64,000 nucleotides of DNA from Chinchilla lanigera (lineage: Eukaryota; Chordata; Mammalia; Rodentia; Chinchillidae), in contig NW_004955477.1 of assembly GCF_000276665.1 (NCBI RefSeq), positions 691,313 through 755,312 on the forward strand, given 5' to 3'. The notes under the pieces were generated by a model. The model was not told the DNA's origin and ran no database searches. It was given only the letters and a program-made list of their open reading frames with translations. A program made the translations under genes and the position numbers. This document shows positions 27,371-41,570 of this stretch, piece after piece. The first letter of the stretch is position 1, and every line of letters starts with the position of its first letter.

Positions 27371-27904
27371 ATTATATATATTTTTAAATATATTATAAAT
27401 ATATTTTTATATATATTTTAAATCAGCTCCTTCCCATCTATAAATTTCTTTCAGAGGGCACTGGCGAAATTAGCATACACAACTGAGTCTGAAATGTCAA
27501 CGTTTAAGCTTTTATATTTGTTTTTTCTACCCTGCCTTAAGATTTTTGTTTCCTGTTTCAGATTGACTATTAATTTGCTCATGTAGGCTGTTTTTTTCCT
27601 GTCTGAACATAGAATCAAAAGATTGAGATTCCCTCTCTCACTTGTTTGAGTAGCATCCTCATGTAAAATGTTTGGTTACCTGAGTCCTGCAGTAGGTTGT
27701 TGCATAAATGAATGTGGTTCTATACCTCTTCTTGTTGTATGAAACTGTTGAGAGGAGAGCCACATACTTTCTTTGAATGAAGGTACCACGGCAACACTTT
27801 AATAGAACTTCCTGCCCGGGTAAAATGTTTCATATCCCTGCTGTGCAGTCCTCTGCCTACACGTGGCTTTTGAGTGCTGAAAATGTGGTTAGTATGACTG
27901 AGAA
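27371..27904. other. Intronic sequence, AT-rich, nothing recognised
   Basis: An (AT)-rich low-complexity patch lies at 27375-27420. The rest is unassigned PLEKHA1 intron. Confidence 0.45.
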
Positions 27905-27917
27905 GCTATTTCATTTT

Positions 27918-28027
27918 ATTTTTATTTATTTATTTTTTTTGTTTTTTCTCCGGTACCGGGAACCGAACTCACGACCATGCGCTTGCCAGGCAGGCGCTTT
28001 TGCCGCTGAGCTAAATCCCCAGCCCCT
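27918..28027 (-). mobile_element. ID-type SINE, young, antisense
   Basis: The poly-T/TTTA leader is followed by CTCCGGTACCGGGAACCGAA and ATCCCCAGCCCC. A perfect 13-bp duplication, gctatttcatttt, occurs at 27905-27917 and 28028-28040. The body is very close to the copies at 43603-43701 and 57696-57803. Confidence 0.93.
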
Positions 28028-28439
28028 GCTATTTCATTTTAAAAGCTAACCCTGATATTATTTCATTTTCATTAAGTTAAATCTACATAGTTAAACATAT
28101 ATATAGCTAGTAATTACTATATTGGAATGTGTAGCTCTAGAAAATAGGGAAAAGAATATTTAAGGTCTCAGATGTCATCTCTTCTAAGAGGTTTTGCCCA
28201 GGCAGAAGGGTAGGAACAAGCATTGTAGCTTAAGAAGAACCCTTGCAAGGTGAGAAGATTATTAGCTCAACGTGGAATAGAGAGAAGAAGGCATACGCAG
28301 AGGGAAGAGACTGATGGCAGAGTTGGAGAATGTTTGCATGCATACATTTATATTGATAATACTATCTATTAGATACTTGAAACCAAGTTGCCTGCTGTCA
28401 AAGAAGAAGAGTAATGGGGAAAAGGAAAAAAAGTTTATT

Positions 28440-28890
28440 AGATTGGTGTGTTACTTCGCTTTGTGTCTGTATCTGAGCTGAACAATTTAAAGGCAGAAAG
28501 GATTATTTTGGCTCACAGTTCTAGAGGTCTGGCTCCACGGTTGCGTGGCTCCATTGATTTTAGGCCTGTGGTGAGTCAGAAACATCAAGGTGGAAGGGAA
28601 TGGCAGAGCAGAGCTGCTCACCTTCTGGCAGCCAGAGGCAGAAAGGATGAGAGAGCCAGAGACAAAGGGACTAGGAACCAGATACAGCTCCCCAAGGTCA
28701 CACTCCTGTGAGTCACTCACTTCAGCTAGGCCCCATCTCCTGTTTCTAGCACTTGCCAATAATGCCATCAAATTATGATCTCAGCCCTGGATCAGTCCAC
28801 TAATAAAGGTAGAACCCTCATGATCTGGTCATTTGAGAAAGAATACAAACTTCAACTAGGTCTTCAACACAATGAGATGGGGGGGTGTTT
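28440..28890 (-). mobile_element. ERVL-MaLR-type LTR, antisense, diverged
   Basis: The + strand contains the complement of an MST/MLT1-like LTR: GGATTATTTTGGCTCACAGT near 28500 and GCTAGGCCCCATCTCCTG near 28727, ending near 28880. These are hallmarks of antisense MaLR LTRs. Boundaries and subfamily are uncertain, and the open frames on both strands are not genes. Confidence 0.6.
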
Positions 28891-28899
28891 TAGATAATC

Positions 28900-29920
28900 A
28901 CCATAATAATTGGAATTTGATACGTTGATGTACTTAACATATACAGGTAGATGTAGCTATAAATGTGCCCTGAGAAAATTGCCATTTTCCGGTGAAAGAA
29001 ACCTGCACTGCATAGACATGAACTTAATAGACATGGCAGATTCCAGAGCAGGGACAAGAGAATTAAATGTACAATAAGCCTGGAATGTCCTGTGTCAGAA
29101 AGCAAGGACATACTCAGGAATGATAGGGACAAGTGAAAAGACCCAAAGGCCACTTTGAAAATAGTTCTCCTTGCCAAATTTGGGACACACCAGAGCATCC
29201 AACATCAAAATTAAAAATTATGGTAATAGATCGTAGCCACTGAAGAAAGTAGGAATCCATGAGCCCATACAGATATAAATAAATGATTGCATGATGACTG
29301 AATGTATGTCTGTATATTGAGGAATTAGATACTTATATAGTTGAAAAATACCTACCTACAAAATGAATATTAAGAAGAAAGGAAAGAGGAACTTTCGAGT
29401 CAAGAAGCCTGGCAGATACTTCTTTAATCAGGCAGTCAAATAATTCAAATGAACTTCATTAATGATGACAAGATTAAAGTCACCACCTGACAAGATAGTG
29501 TGAGAAAAATACAGCATCATTTCTGAGATTCCTGCTAAAGGTACATAATCTGAATTTAATCATGAGGAAACATCAGATACACCCATATGAGGGATGTTCT
29601 ATAAAGTAACTCCTTGAAGTCCTTTAAAGAGTCAAGATTATGAAAGTCAAGAAAAGAATCAGGAATTGCTCCATAGTAAAGAAGAAGCATCATAAGCAGG
29701 TCTAGTTTGTGATTCTGAACTTTTTTTTTTTAATAGAAGACATGGGGGAGTTTCCTGACTTTGGAAGTTGTAATGTTTCCTTATAGGAAATACACAAAGC
29801 TGTTGAGGAGTACTGTGGGCCAGGGCAGCAACTCACCCTGAAATGGCTCAGGAAAGTCAGTTTTTCATGCTATATTTTGAACCTTTCTATAAATTCATGA
29901 TAGTTTCAAAAGTTAAAAAG
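28900..29920. repeat. Ancient interspersed repeat, family not named
   Basis: The segment around 29590-29720 (GGGATGTTCTATAAAGTAAC, then CAAGATTATGAAAGTC) is clearly related to 30725-30840. It ends near 29918 in a GTTTCAAAAGTTAAAAAG-like 3' end. This shows a dispersed old repeat, but I cannot name the family. Confidence 0.5.
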
Positions 29921-30075
29921 CACCGGATGTGATGGTGCGTGCCTGTAATCCCAGCACTCCAGAGGATGAAGCAGGAGGATCTCCACAATTTCAAGACCTG
30001 CCTGAGCCACAAAGTCAATTCAAGGACAGCCTGAACTAAAAAATGAGACCCTGTCTAAAAAACAAATCAATAAAA
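29921..30075 (+). mobile_element. B1-type SINE
   Basis: CACCGGATGTGATGGTGCGTG, TAATCCCAGCACTCCAG, two AGCCTGA/GACAGCCTGAAC modules (internal duplication) and GAGACCCTGTCT with an A-rich tail. Confidence 0.87.
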
Positions 30076-30079
30076 AAGA

Positions 30080-30225
30080 GAAATAGGATAAATTGAGGGG
30101 ACTATACCAGGTAGAAAAATGAAGATATGAATAGACAATTTACTTAAAAAGAAATTAAAATGGTCCATAAAAATGATATTCAACATCACTATACATAGAG
30201 AAATGCAAATTAAAACAGCTGACAT
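30080..30225 (+). mobile_element. Short sense L1 ORF2 fragment
   Basis: Around 30175-30220 the sequence ATTCAACATCACTATACATA followed by GAGAAATGCAAATTAAAACA is the standard L1 ORF2 C-terminal block seen at 46975-47015 and 23710-23760. Confidence 0.7.
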
Positions 30226-30599
30226 TTCTCCTCATCTTCATGCAAAGATGATGCTGAATGAAGAGATCCTTTCCTCTAAAGGCATTTATAAATGTCACTA
30301 TGTAAACAAAGGAGCTAGGACTTCTCGGAAAAGTAACTGATTTCAAAGCTGAGACAGGTAGAGTATGAGCTGAACCCAGAAAATCTAGTTGTGCCAGAAA
30401 ATAAGGAATTACCTCAGCTGCTATATCAATAATGGTTTCAGGCAAGGTTTTAAACTTAATGTGCAGAATTACGTTGGGCAATTGAAAGTATTATACAGGT
30501 TCCAAGTATCTCCTCACAAGATACTTCACAATGACAAAAGAAAAAGTAGTTTTATAGTAATTGGCAACAGTAACCTTAAGCGAGATACCAGGGTAATAC

Positions 30600-31030
30600 A
30601 TTAGTTAAGCCCCATTGTGTACAACCTTATAATGATGCCCTAAGAAGAACATAGTGTCCTATGTTCCACAAACTGTGGTTTCCGGTCAGAAACGTGTAAA
30701 CTCAATATTAGCATGAATAAACATCTCGCAAATGCAGGTTGAGAGACGTTCTACAAAATAACTGGCCTGGATTTTTTTAAATCTCTTAAAGATTATGAAA
30801 GAGAAAGACTAAAGAACTGTTCCATAATAAAGCAGACCAAGGGATATGATAGGCGACCAAGGGCTATGATCCTAGGTTGCAACCTGCCAGAAAATAGATT
30901 GTTTTACTTTTGCTGTGAGGGGTACTTCTGGGGTGATTAATGAAGTCAGTATGGTCTGTGGGTTACATAGTGGTATTGCATCAGTGTTGAGTATTTTTGG
31001 TTTCCAATTGTACCATGATTATATAAAAGT
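30600..31030. repeat. Second copy of the ancient repeat at 28900-29920
   Basis: GAGACGTTCTACAAAATAAC, GATTATGAAAGAGAAAGACT and GAACTGTTCCATAATAAAG parallel 29590-29690. The copy ends near 31028 in TTGTACCATGATTATATAAA. The family is unknown to me. Confidence 0.5.
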
Positions 31031-31034
31031 ATGT

Positions 31035-31610
31035 CCATGTTTTAGAAAATACACCCTGATACTCTGCCATGAGAAGGATAAACTTTAGTCATTTGTAGGG
31101 AAATGGGTGCTCCTGGGGATAGTGATGTTATGTGAAGTAAGTCAGACATAGGCTTAAATATTACATGATTTCTCTTATAGGGGAAACCCAGTATGTAAGT
31201 AAAGTACAGGTAAAAGGCAGAAAAAGGAAGCCAGGCGTGGTGGCGCACGCCTGTAATCCCAGCACTCAGGAGGCTGAGGCAGGAGGATCATTGTTGTGAA
31301 TACTGTTGTGAATTCGAGACCACCCTGAGCTACAGAGTGAAGGCCAGCCTGAACTGTATAGCAAGACCCTGTCTCAAAAAAAGAAAAAAGAGACAGAAAA
31401 AGAAAGAGAAAAAAAGTTAATGTAATCCAGCATGCCCAATGTATCTAAAAGTATAGATAAATTTAATCCTGATAAAATGAAAAAATTTTTTAAAAACCAG
31501 GAGTAGAGGGGAGGGGGGAAAAAGAATTGAGATGTATTACTTACATATATCAATTTCCCACAATGAATGTCATCATTATATACTGCAAATTTGTACTAAC
31601 ATTTTTTAAA
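31035..31610 (+). mobile_element. L1 3' end (sense), split by a B1
   Basis: Sense L1 3' sequence (TATGTGAAGTAAGTCAGAC near 31130, TGATTTCTCTTATAGGGGAA near 31166) resumes after the B1 with a GA/G-rich 3'UTR tract near 31505-31520. Confidence 0.65.
31230..31412 (+). mobile_element. B1-type SINE with internal duplication
   Basis: GCCAGGCGTGGTGGCGCACG has an almost perfect B1 5' end. The paired modules GACCACCCTGAGC and GGCCAGCCTGAAC show the duplication, and the tail is A-rich. An extra tandem 'tgttgtgaat' lies near 31290-31312. Confidence 0.92.
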
Positions 31611-32219
31611 AACAAAATATGCACTGAAATATTTAGTAGTAAAGTTGCATCTGTACCTTGTCTAAAGCATTTTAGGTAAAAATATATATGTATATGCATA
31701 TGTTTATATATATGAGATAACTTTTTTTTTAGATAACTCATTTAAAACCAAATATAAAATATTAACATCTTGGGAAACAAGGTACAAAGTATGTGGACAT
31801 TCTTTGTATGATTTCTGTAAACTGTTTTATAAAACACTGAATTTGATTAAGAGAAAGTTTCTTACCATAGTTTAATTTTTTTATTGTTGCTACATAAAAT
31901 AATGCTATATCTTAATCTCATGGTAACATTAAATGAAATTTAGAATACAGTATTTAATGAAATGTATAATATACTGTTAGAAACCAGTTATGTTGTGTAT
32001 TTAATTTTATTACTTTGGATGAAGTATTTAATGTGTCTGATCCTCAGTTTCTCTTGGTGAATATTGATATATGTATTGTGGTGTAGAAAATTTAGAAAAC
32101 TCTTTTAAGAAGCAGGATGCTTACCAACAGTAAATGTTCAATAAATGTTTCTTCATATTAAAGTGATACTGCTATAATGATATATTTAAGTCAAGCTACA
32201 TTGCCATTAATCCCTCAAA
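31611..32219. other. Intronic sequence, nothing recognised
   Basis: AT-rich PLEKHA1 intron. I see no exon or nameable repeat. Confidence 0.45.
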
Positions 32220-32540
32220 ATATTTTAAACATATCTATCCCATTGTTCTTGCCACGTTCTGAAGCAGTTCTGTAAGTTCTTTTCCCTGGGTGTCTTTAGT
32301 TGCACTGTTGTGGCTGCTTCATAGTCCTCAGTTGATTGAGAACGCTTACCTTTCATGGTCATTTTGACTTGGTGGAAGAGTCAGAAGTCTGGTGAATAAG
32401 ATCTAGTGAATACGGTGGATGAGAACAAACCATAGTTTTCACAAAGCTAGCTTTCTGGTGTATGGTACCCAGCATCACAATGTTTTTGTGAAAACATGAA
32501 AGAGGACTCCGAGAACTGCTTCAGAAAGTGCAATAACCAT
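32220..32540 (-). pseudogene. Mariner-type transposase relic, antisense
   Basis: Translating the reverse strand gives a degraded peptide with HPPYSLDL (around 32390-32420 reversed), resembling the HPPYSPDL box of mariner transposases. The catalytic D of that box follows PPYS and is retained here, but stops and frameshifts flank it. No terminal inverted repeats were identified. This is a dead, old DNA-transposon remnant; the family assignment rests mainly on this one motif. Confidence 0.5.
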
Positions 32541-32607
32541 GTGTAAGTATTCAAAAACAAGGGAGGATATTTTAAGGGGGACTGATGGCAATGTCTTTTA
32601 ATGTAGT

Positions 32608-32765
32608 GATTAAAATTTTTAAAAAACATTCACTGTGTATTTTGATCACCTCATATCAAAATGACATTCCAGAAAATGACATTTTGACATTCGATTAAAA
32701 ATTAAAATTTTTTTTAAACATTCATTGTATATTTTGATCACTTCATGTATATCAAAATCCAGATC
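32608..32765 (+). repeat. Tandem duplication, unit about 85 bp
   Basis: The block starting GATTAAAATTTTTAAAAAAC (32608) with ACTGTGTATTTTGATCACC is repeated at 32693 as GATTAAAAATTAAAATTTT with TTGTATATTTTGATCACTTC. The copies have diverged, so the duplication is old. It adjoins the mariner relic. Confidence 0.75.
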
Positions 32766-33094
32766 CCTAGTGGTACATAGGGATCCATCCAGGACCAAGT
32801 CTGATGGTTAATGGCTTTTTTTTTAAACATAGAAATGGCAGTTTTATTCATAGTTAATACAGTCAGGTAATATAGTTGCCTTTTCTGAAACAGATGGCCT
32901 TTTGATATGCTACACTATCATTGAGGCCAGAAATCTTGTTTGAAACAACAGTGTGTATAAAGGTATTGGATTGATATATTCTGATGCTCTGTGGTTTAAG
33001 ATGGTAAACTTTCATGTTAGATGTGTTTCAAGAGAGAAGTATAATTTTCCCATTGGCCTACAAATAAGAAAACTAACCCTTAAAAGGATTTTAA

Positions 33095-33961
<867 letters not shown>

Positions 33962-34084
33962 TAGTTTAATAAAAAGATATAAAATGTTACTGGTAGGTTG
34001 TATATTTAGGAATGGAAGTATCTTTGTCATGAATTGTGAAATAGAACCATTTGAAGGGAGGGAAATGCTGTTTGGGGGGTTGGG

Positions 34085-34225
34085 AGTGTTGAGACAAGGT
34101 CTCGTTATGTACTTCAGGCTGGCCTTAAACTTAATATTTAACTTGGCTAGCCCCAAACTTGCAGTTATTTCCTGCTTCAGCCTTCCGAATGCTGGGATTA
34201 TAGGTATGTGCCACCACACCTGGCT
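34085..34225 (-). mobile_element. B1-type SINE, antisense
   Basis: GTTGAGACAAGGTCTCGTTA through GGGATTATAGGTATGTGCCA and CACCTGGC. The two CTGGCCTTAAAC/CTAGCCCCAAAC modules show the internal duplication. It is moderately diverged. Confidence 0.87.
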
Positions 34226-34579
34226 AGAGAAATGCTCTTCTGACTTAGATGTTACATGTGTACCTTCAAATTGGATTATTTTCCACTTATTTGGGAACTT
34301 GAATAATTTTTTTTGTCATCTTATAAAAAGAAGAGCGCAAACATTCCTAATACAAGTAAGCAGATCTTAGTTTTACTAATAGAAGGCATCCTATACTTCA
34401 GTTTAAAATGTACTTTTTATGAAAGTTTTTAAAGAGAACATTTGTTTTATAAAAGTTACATATGCTTACTACGGAAAAATTTAAAAATAAAAATTAAGAA
34501 AAAGGTTGTTTAGAAAACAATCCACATTCAAGCAACCATTCTTAGTTTTTTGTGTTGCCTTTCTCATAGCAAGTGGGGT

Positions 34580-34930
34580 TACACTAAATATAGTGTTAAA
34601 TCTTACTTGTTTCATATATTGTAGTCTTTTTCCCCCATGTCACTAAAAATTTTCTGAATTTTTGCAATTGCACCATACTCTATTTTATGGACGGTTGCCA
34701 AGTAAACTGCGTTTGTTATTCTGTTACTGAACATTCATTTACATAGTTTTCATACGTTTACTATGATAAATAATGTGATGATGAACATCATTATGCATAA
34801 ATTTGCCTGAATTTCTGATTTCTATAAGATAAGTTCTAGATTTAGTTTAACAATCAGAACATGAACCTTTTTATATTGTGGAACTGGTTTCTGGAATTCA
34901 GTTCCTATTAGTTATAAATGGAAGTATTAT
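34580..34930 (-). mobile_element. Possible old L1 3'UTR, antisense
   Basis: Phrases such as TGATGATGAACATCATTATG and CATAAATTTGCCTGAATTTC resemble ancient L1M 3'UTR sequence in antisense. The similarity is weak and judged by eye only. Confidence 0.35.
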
Positions 34931-35614
34931 CTACCTTTGCCAGCTTTGAGTTTTCCTTTCAAAAATTCTTTGGTTCAAAAACATTCTGTGTCTTTAAAGC
35001 TTTGAACTTCTACATTCTAGAATCTAGTTCTAGATCTACTTCTAGATGTAGGTAAGGAATCATAGACTTCTGGAATCTAGAAGACATCATCTATCTGCAC
35101 CTTCCTAGGACCCTGTTTAATTGGACTAATTTTATAGTGAGGTTTTAAATTCATAGTGGAAGCCAGTATTTTGGGGTATGGCTTTCAAAACTCCTTTTAG
35201 AATTCAGGATATGACTAAAAATTATTTCAAGAAAAGTATGTAAAATAATGTCAGAATGTTTTTTAAATAACATAGGCATATATTCTTGTAGCATATTCAG
35301 ATAATGTAGCAGTTGGTAAAAGGAAATAAAAGCTTTCTTTTCCTAATTTCTTTTTAGAGGTGTCATTATTGACATTTCTGATGTGTCTGATTTTAAAACA
35401 TTAAGTGCCCAGTTTATATCTCTGTATACTAACTTACCCAGCAAAACTTGGTTATAAGAAGTGCTTCTACAATTGGAGGAGGGGTTAACATTGCTTTAAA
35501 ATGATTTTCTAAAATCATTTGGTGACAGTATAAGTGGCAAAATAAGTACATTGGATTTATAAAAGTAGAAGGTAATTTTGAAGAAAATTTGAATGAGTCC
35601 TTTCTTTCCTTTAG

Positions 35615-36915
<1,301 letters not shown>

Positions 36916-37020
36916 ATGCGGCAGGCCAGAAGGCTGTCGAACCCTTGTATACAGAGGTATACATCAAGAACTGGTGAATGCGGCACGTATGTGGGCTGTC
37001 ACGCAAACGTGCCTTCTTAG
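36916..37020 (+). CDS. PLEKHA1: PLEKHA1 probable alternative last exon
   Basis: After the acceptor tgtgttccag the sequence continues the PLEKHA1 phase-0 frame: MRQARRLSNPCIQRYTS, ending C-H-A-N-V-P-S and TAG at 37018-37020 (34 codons plus stop). Spliced after ...GRSASS it would give a shorter protein with a basic tail (RQARR) and no PDZ ligand. Two overlapping AATAAA hexamers lie about 155-165 bp downstream, compatible with a terminal exon. The exon is GC-richer than the surrounding intron, as expected for conserved coding sequence. I recall PLEKHA1 short isoforms with such a tail, but cannot confirm the human sequence here, so isoform use is inference. Confidence 0.72.
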   Translation: MRQARRLSNPCIQRYTSRTGECGTYVGCHANVPS

Positions 37021-37174
37021 TAGAGGGCCTGGACTTACTCACTACTTACAACTGATCATAGAAAGTTGAGTTAACCAAACTGCCCTTTGCAGTTGTCATA
37101 ACTGATTTTGTCAACACTAACGCAAACTATTTCACCATAGTTATCAGGTTGAACATGGGTATTAAAAAAAAGAT

Positions 37175-37186
37175 AATAAAAATAAA
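37175..37186 (+). terminator. Polyadenylation hexamers after the alternative last exon
   Basis: AATAAA occurs at 37175-37180 and again at 37181-37186. These are candidate cleavage signals for a transcript ending in the 36916 exon. A tract this A-rich could also be chance. Confidence 0.5.
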
Positions 37187-38479
<1,293 letters not shown>

Positions 38480-39209
38480 GCTGGAAGCGTGGGGAGGCCT
38501 GACTGCCCCTGCTATCCTTCAGTGTCCTTTCATGAGGCTTCTAGCCAAAGATGATAAAGATTGAAATGGTTTTTCATATAATATATATTATACTGGCTCT
38601 TAGCTGTACTCTTTAACAAGCTGGTAAACCAAGAATCTAGGGAGCAGCCAAATTAAATGTAATTCCTGTAAGAGACAAAAGTTTAATTGTCTCTATCAGC
38701 TGTCTGAAGCTTTGTGTATTCTCATTGGGGTGGTAAAAATGTGTGTGTGATACTTTTTTTTTCCTTTTTTTTGTTTAATTATTTAACAATTAGAAACATT
38801 AAAAATGCTTAATTACTTTGATCCTTTAAAAATGCTATGGCTTCCTATTAAATGTTCAGTATTTACACATTCTTACTCAGTAATATTACCACATGAAATT
38901 AAGATTCCTAAACTCACGATGCCTGTGGTGCTGCAAAATCTTTACTGCAATGTGGACTGTTTTGAAATTATAACCATTTTTCATGCCCTGGGTCTTGAGG
39001 TGAGTGGTAAATTTTGCATAGAAGCTATGACTAGATCTTTGATGAGGATGGTGGCTTGTCCTGGGTGAGAAAAAAGAGGAAATGAGAATTCAAACAAGTA
39101 TATCTAAGGTAGTTGGTTAAAAAGGCCTAGGAATTGCAGTGGTTACTGCTTTATTCAGTGAAAATTACAAAGTTGGAAATTTTGGAGAGATCCGATTTTA
39201 TCAAAGTTT

Positions 39210-39217
39210 TGTAAATA
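39210..39217 (+). promoter_or_regulatory. Pumilio response element candidate
   Basis: TGTAAATA matches the PUM1/PUM2 consensus UGUANAUA. It lies in the PLEKHA1 3'UTR on the mRNA strand. Confidence 0.45.
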
Positions 39218-39965
39218 ATTCTTATTTCTATATTTGGATCAGTGAAAGACCTCGTTTATATGTGAAGACATAACTGCCCTTAGTCATAAAATTGTGGCCT
39301 CTACTTTTTGTCACTAATAATCTATATTCAAGTGCCTGTGTTTTTTCATTTTGTTTAGGAATGTTTTGAGATTAATGTGTTCAAAAATCCCACATGATTG
39401 ACTTTAAATATTGGAATAAAATTAATTTTCAATAGCATAGTTAATGTGTTAAATAAGATACCATTTTATGTTAGAGATACCAGAATTCTGGTATTTTTCT
39501 ACATGTGCAATATATGTGTTTTAAAAAACAAATTTGAGTATACATTTAATCATGGGAATATCATGAATAAAAGTACCTCCCTAAAGAATCCTTAGTTTCA
39601 GTTGTAGAGTAGTTTGAGCAAGTATCATTTGGCAGTTCAATCCTTAACATTTGCTTTAAGAAAAGCAGTCTTGAATTTCACATGCTGCTATTTTATGATG
39701 TTTTACTATTTTACAGTGCTGTTTTGTCTTAAATTCATACATATTGCTGTTTCTTCTTTTCATTTTCTAAAGTGACTTCTTATCTGAGGGAGAAAAAGAG
39801 CAGAATTTCCTACTCCACTAGTAGGGTCCTGAAGTTAAGATATATCATAGTAGAACTACTCAGTTTTAGTTTAAAAAGTCCATGTGTGTAAGAATACTCT
39901 ACCAACTCTTTTATTCATAAGCTAATATTTTTAACTGTATAGATTTTTCTCTTTTGCAACTTCAT

Positions 39966-40138
39966 TTGTTTTTGTTGTTGTTGTTGTTGTTTGTTCTTTT
40001 TGAGGCAGGGTCTCGCTATGCAGATCAGGCTGGCTTTGAACTCACTTAGTAGCCCAGGCTGGCCTTAACCTGCCAGCGATCCTCCTGCCTCAGCCTCGGG
40101 AGTGCTGAGATTACAGGCCTGTGCCACCACGCCCGGCC
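39966..40138 (-). mobile_element. B1-type SINE in the PLEKHA1 3'UTR, antisense
   Basis: (GTT)n and TTTTTGAGGCAGGGTCTCGC lead into a full antisense B1 with two CTGGC(T/C)TT modules ending CACCACGCCCGGCC. The flanks gcaacttcatttg and gcaactacatttg are a 13-bp duplication with one mismatch. It is recent enough to retain much of the B1 consensus. Confidence 0.92.
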
Positions 40139-40529
40139 GCAACTACATTTGGAGGTGTTAGAATGAAAAGGTTTTAAGTAGTTACCACTTTTTCTGCTGA
40201 CATACATTATAATGGCTCTTTTGAAACAAAATTCCTTTTTTATAACTACACCTAAGAAATCTGTATAGACACTTTGCAGTATTCAAGAGCCTAATGCCAT
40301 TTTCCTTGGTACAGCTTCCACATTGCATGTGCATTTCAGCATATTTTGGTATTGGTAATTTGATATGTTTCATGGAGGCAAAATATTAGCTCTATTTTGG
40401 GACTTTTTATGGAACTACCCTATTGCATAGGAAAATGTTCTTGTGATTGTCAGGGTCTCCAAATATTTATCTCAATTCTTTTATAAGTGTATGGAAATTA
40501 TTTAATTATTTTAAAATTTACACTTTTCT

Positions 40530-40537
40530 TGTAAATA
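40530..40537 (+). promoter_or_regulatory. Second Pumilio response element candidate
   Basis: TGTAAATA again, near the distal polyadenylation site of PLEKHA1. Confidence 0.45.
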
Positions 40538-40708
40538 TGTCACGTCTGAAATGTCAAAAATTACTTCGAATATCTTAATATTTGCTGCATTTTTTTCTGT
40601 GTATGTAACATGTCTTCTTTCTAAATGGGGATGTGTACCTCCAAATGTTTACTATTAATGTCTTTTATCTTTATATGTCAATCTGGTTGAACACTGTAAT
40701 GACTTGAT

Positions 40709-40714
40709 AATAAA
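40709..40714 (+). terminator. PLEKHA1: PLEKHA1 distal polyadenylation signal
   Basis: AATAAA in the context CTTGATAATAAACTGC, about 2.2 kb after the stop codon. The sequence changes to unassigned intergenic DNA shortly after, consistent with the gene end. Confidence 0.75.
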
Positions 40715-40967
40715 CTGCTAAGAATTCATTCTACTGATTTCATTTTAATTAGCTATCTTTTAAACAAGTAAACAGAACTGGTATAGAGTGGTTTTGGTTA
40801 ATTAATCAAATCTGAATTTACACATGTAAAGGCTAACTATTTGGTAATCTTAAAAAGAATAAGAAACAGTATCTGAATTCTCAAGGCATAGCTTCATGTG
40901 AAATTGTACAAGTAAAAATATGTTTAAAAAGAATTTGCTTATTTTACTTAATTAAAAACCACATTCT

Positions 40968-41085
40968 GGGCTGGGCATAGGGGCACGTGTTTATAATCCC
41001 AGCACTTGGGAGGCTGAGGCAAGAGGATTGCCGTGAGTTCAAGGCCTGCCTGAACTTACATAGCAAGACCCTGTCTCAAAAGTAC
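40968..41085 (+). mobile_element. B1-type SINE, short form
   Basis: GGGCTGGGCATAGGGGCACG, TAATCCCAGCACTTGGGAGG, one GTTCAAGGCCTGCCTG module and AAGACCCTGTCTCAAAA. The flanks accacattctg and accatgttctg suggest a duplication. Confidence 0.87.
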
Positions 41086-41388
41086 CATGTTCTGAAAAGT
41101 AAAATGAAATGTGTTACCTGTGTAGCACGTTTGAATCATCTGGATTGCTTACAGTGCTTAGTTACTGGTTAGACTGGGCATGATACAAGGCTGAATGTGG
41201 AGGGTGTTGGATCCCCAGTAATGTCTTTGAGATGCACTCAGAAAACTCCAGGGCAAGTGTTAGAGGCTTTTTGCAAACCTTCCCTTTTGATAATAAATGT
41301 TCCTTGACTGCTGTGGACAAGTTTGCAGCTTCATTTGCAAGAGCTTCAAAAAAACTAAATACTTAGCAATCAAAGAGATAGAAGTTTG

Positions 41389-41570
41389 AGGTGTGGTGGC
41401 GCATGCCTGTAATCTCAGCACTCTGGGATGCTAAGGTAGGAAGATCACAAGTTTGAGCACAGCCTTGGGCAAGTTAGCTGCTTAGCCATCAACATTTTAA
41501 AAAGACGAGATGTAGTTCAATATGAGGCCCTGGGTTTGATACCCGGTACTGCAAAACAAACAAAAACTAC
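41389..41570 (+). mobile_element. B1+ID composite SINE (B1-dID-like)
   Basis: A B1 left part (GGTGTGGTGGCGCATGCCTG...AGTTTGAGCACAGCC) is followed by an ID-derived right part (GATGTAGTTCAATATGAGG...GGGTTTGATACCCGG) and an A-rich tail. The order B1 then degenerate ID matches the B1-dID dimer described in several non-murid rodents. It is strongly diverged, so an old insertion. Confidence 0.6.

Larger units (their letters stand above)
38480..40735 (+). other. PLEKHA1: PLEKHA1 3'UTR
   Basis: AT-rich sequence runs from the TAA to just beyond an AATAAA at 40709. It contains earlier AATAAA hexamers at 39415-39420 and 39566-39571 that could give shorter UTRs. Two Pumilio-type elements TGTAAATA lie at 39210-39217 and 40530-40537. 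A B1 SINE is inserted in antisense at 39966-40138. The exact cleavage site is not visible, so the end is approximate. Confidence 0.75.
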
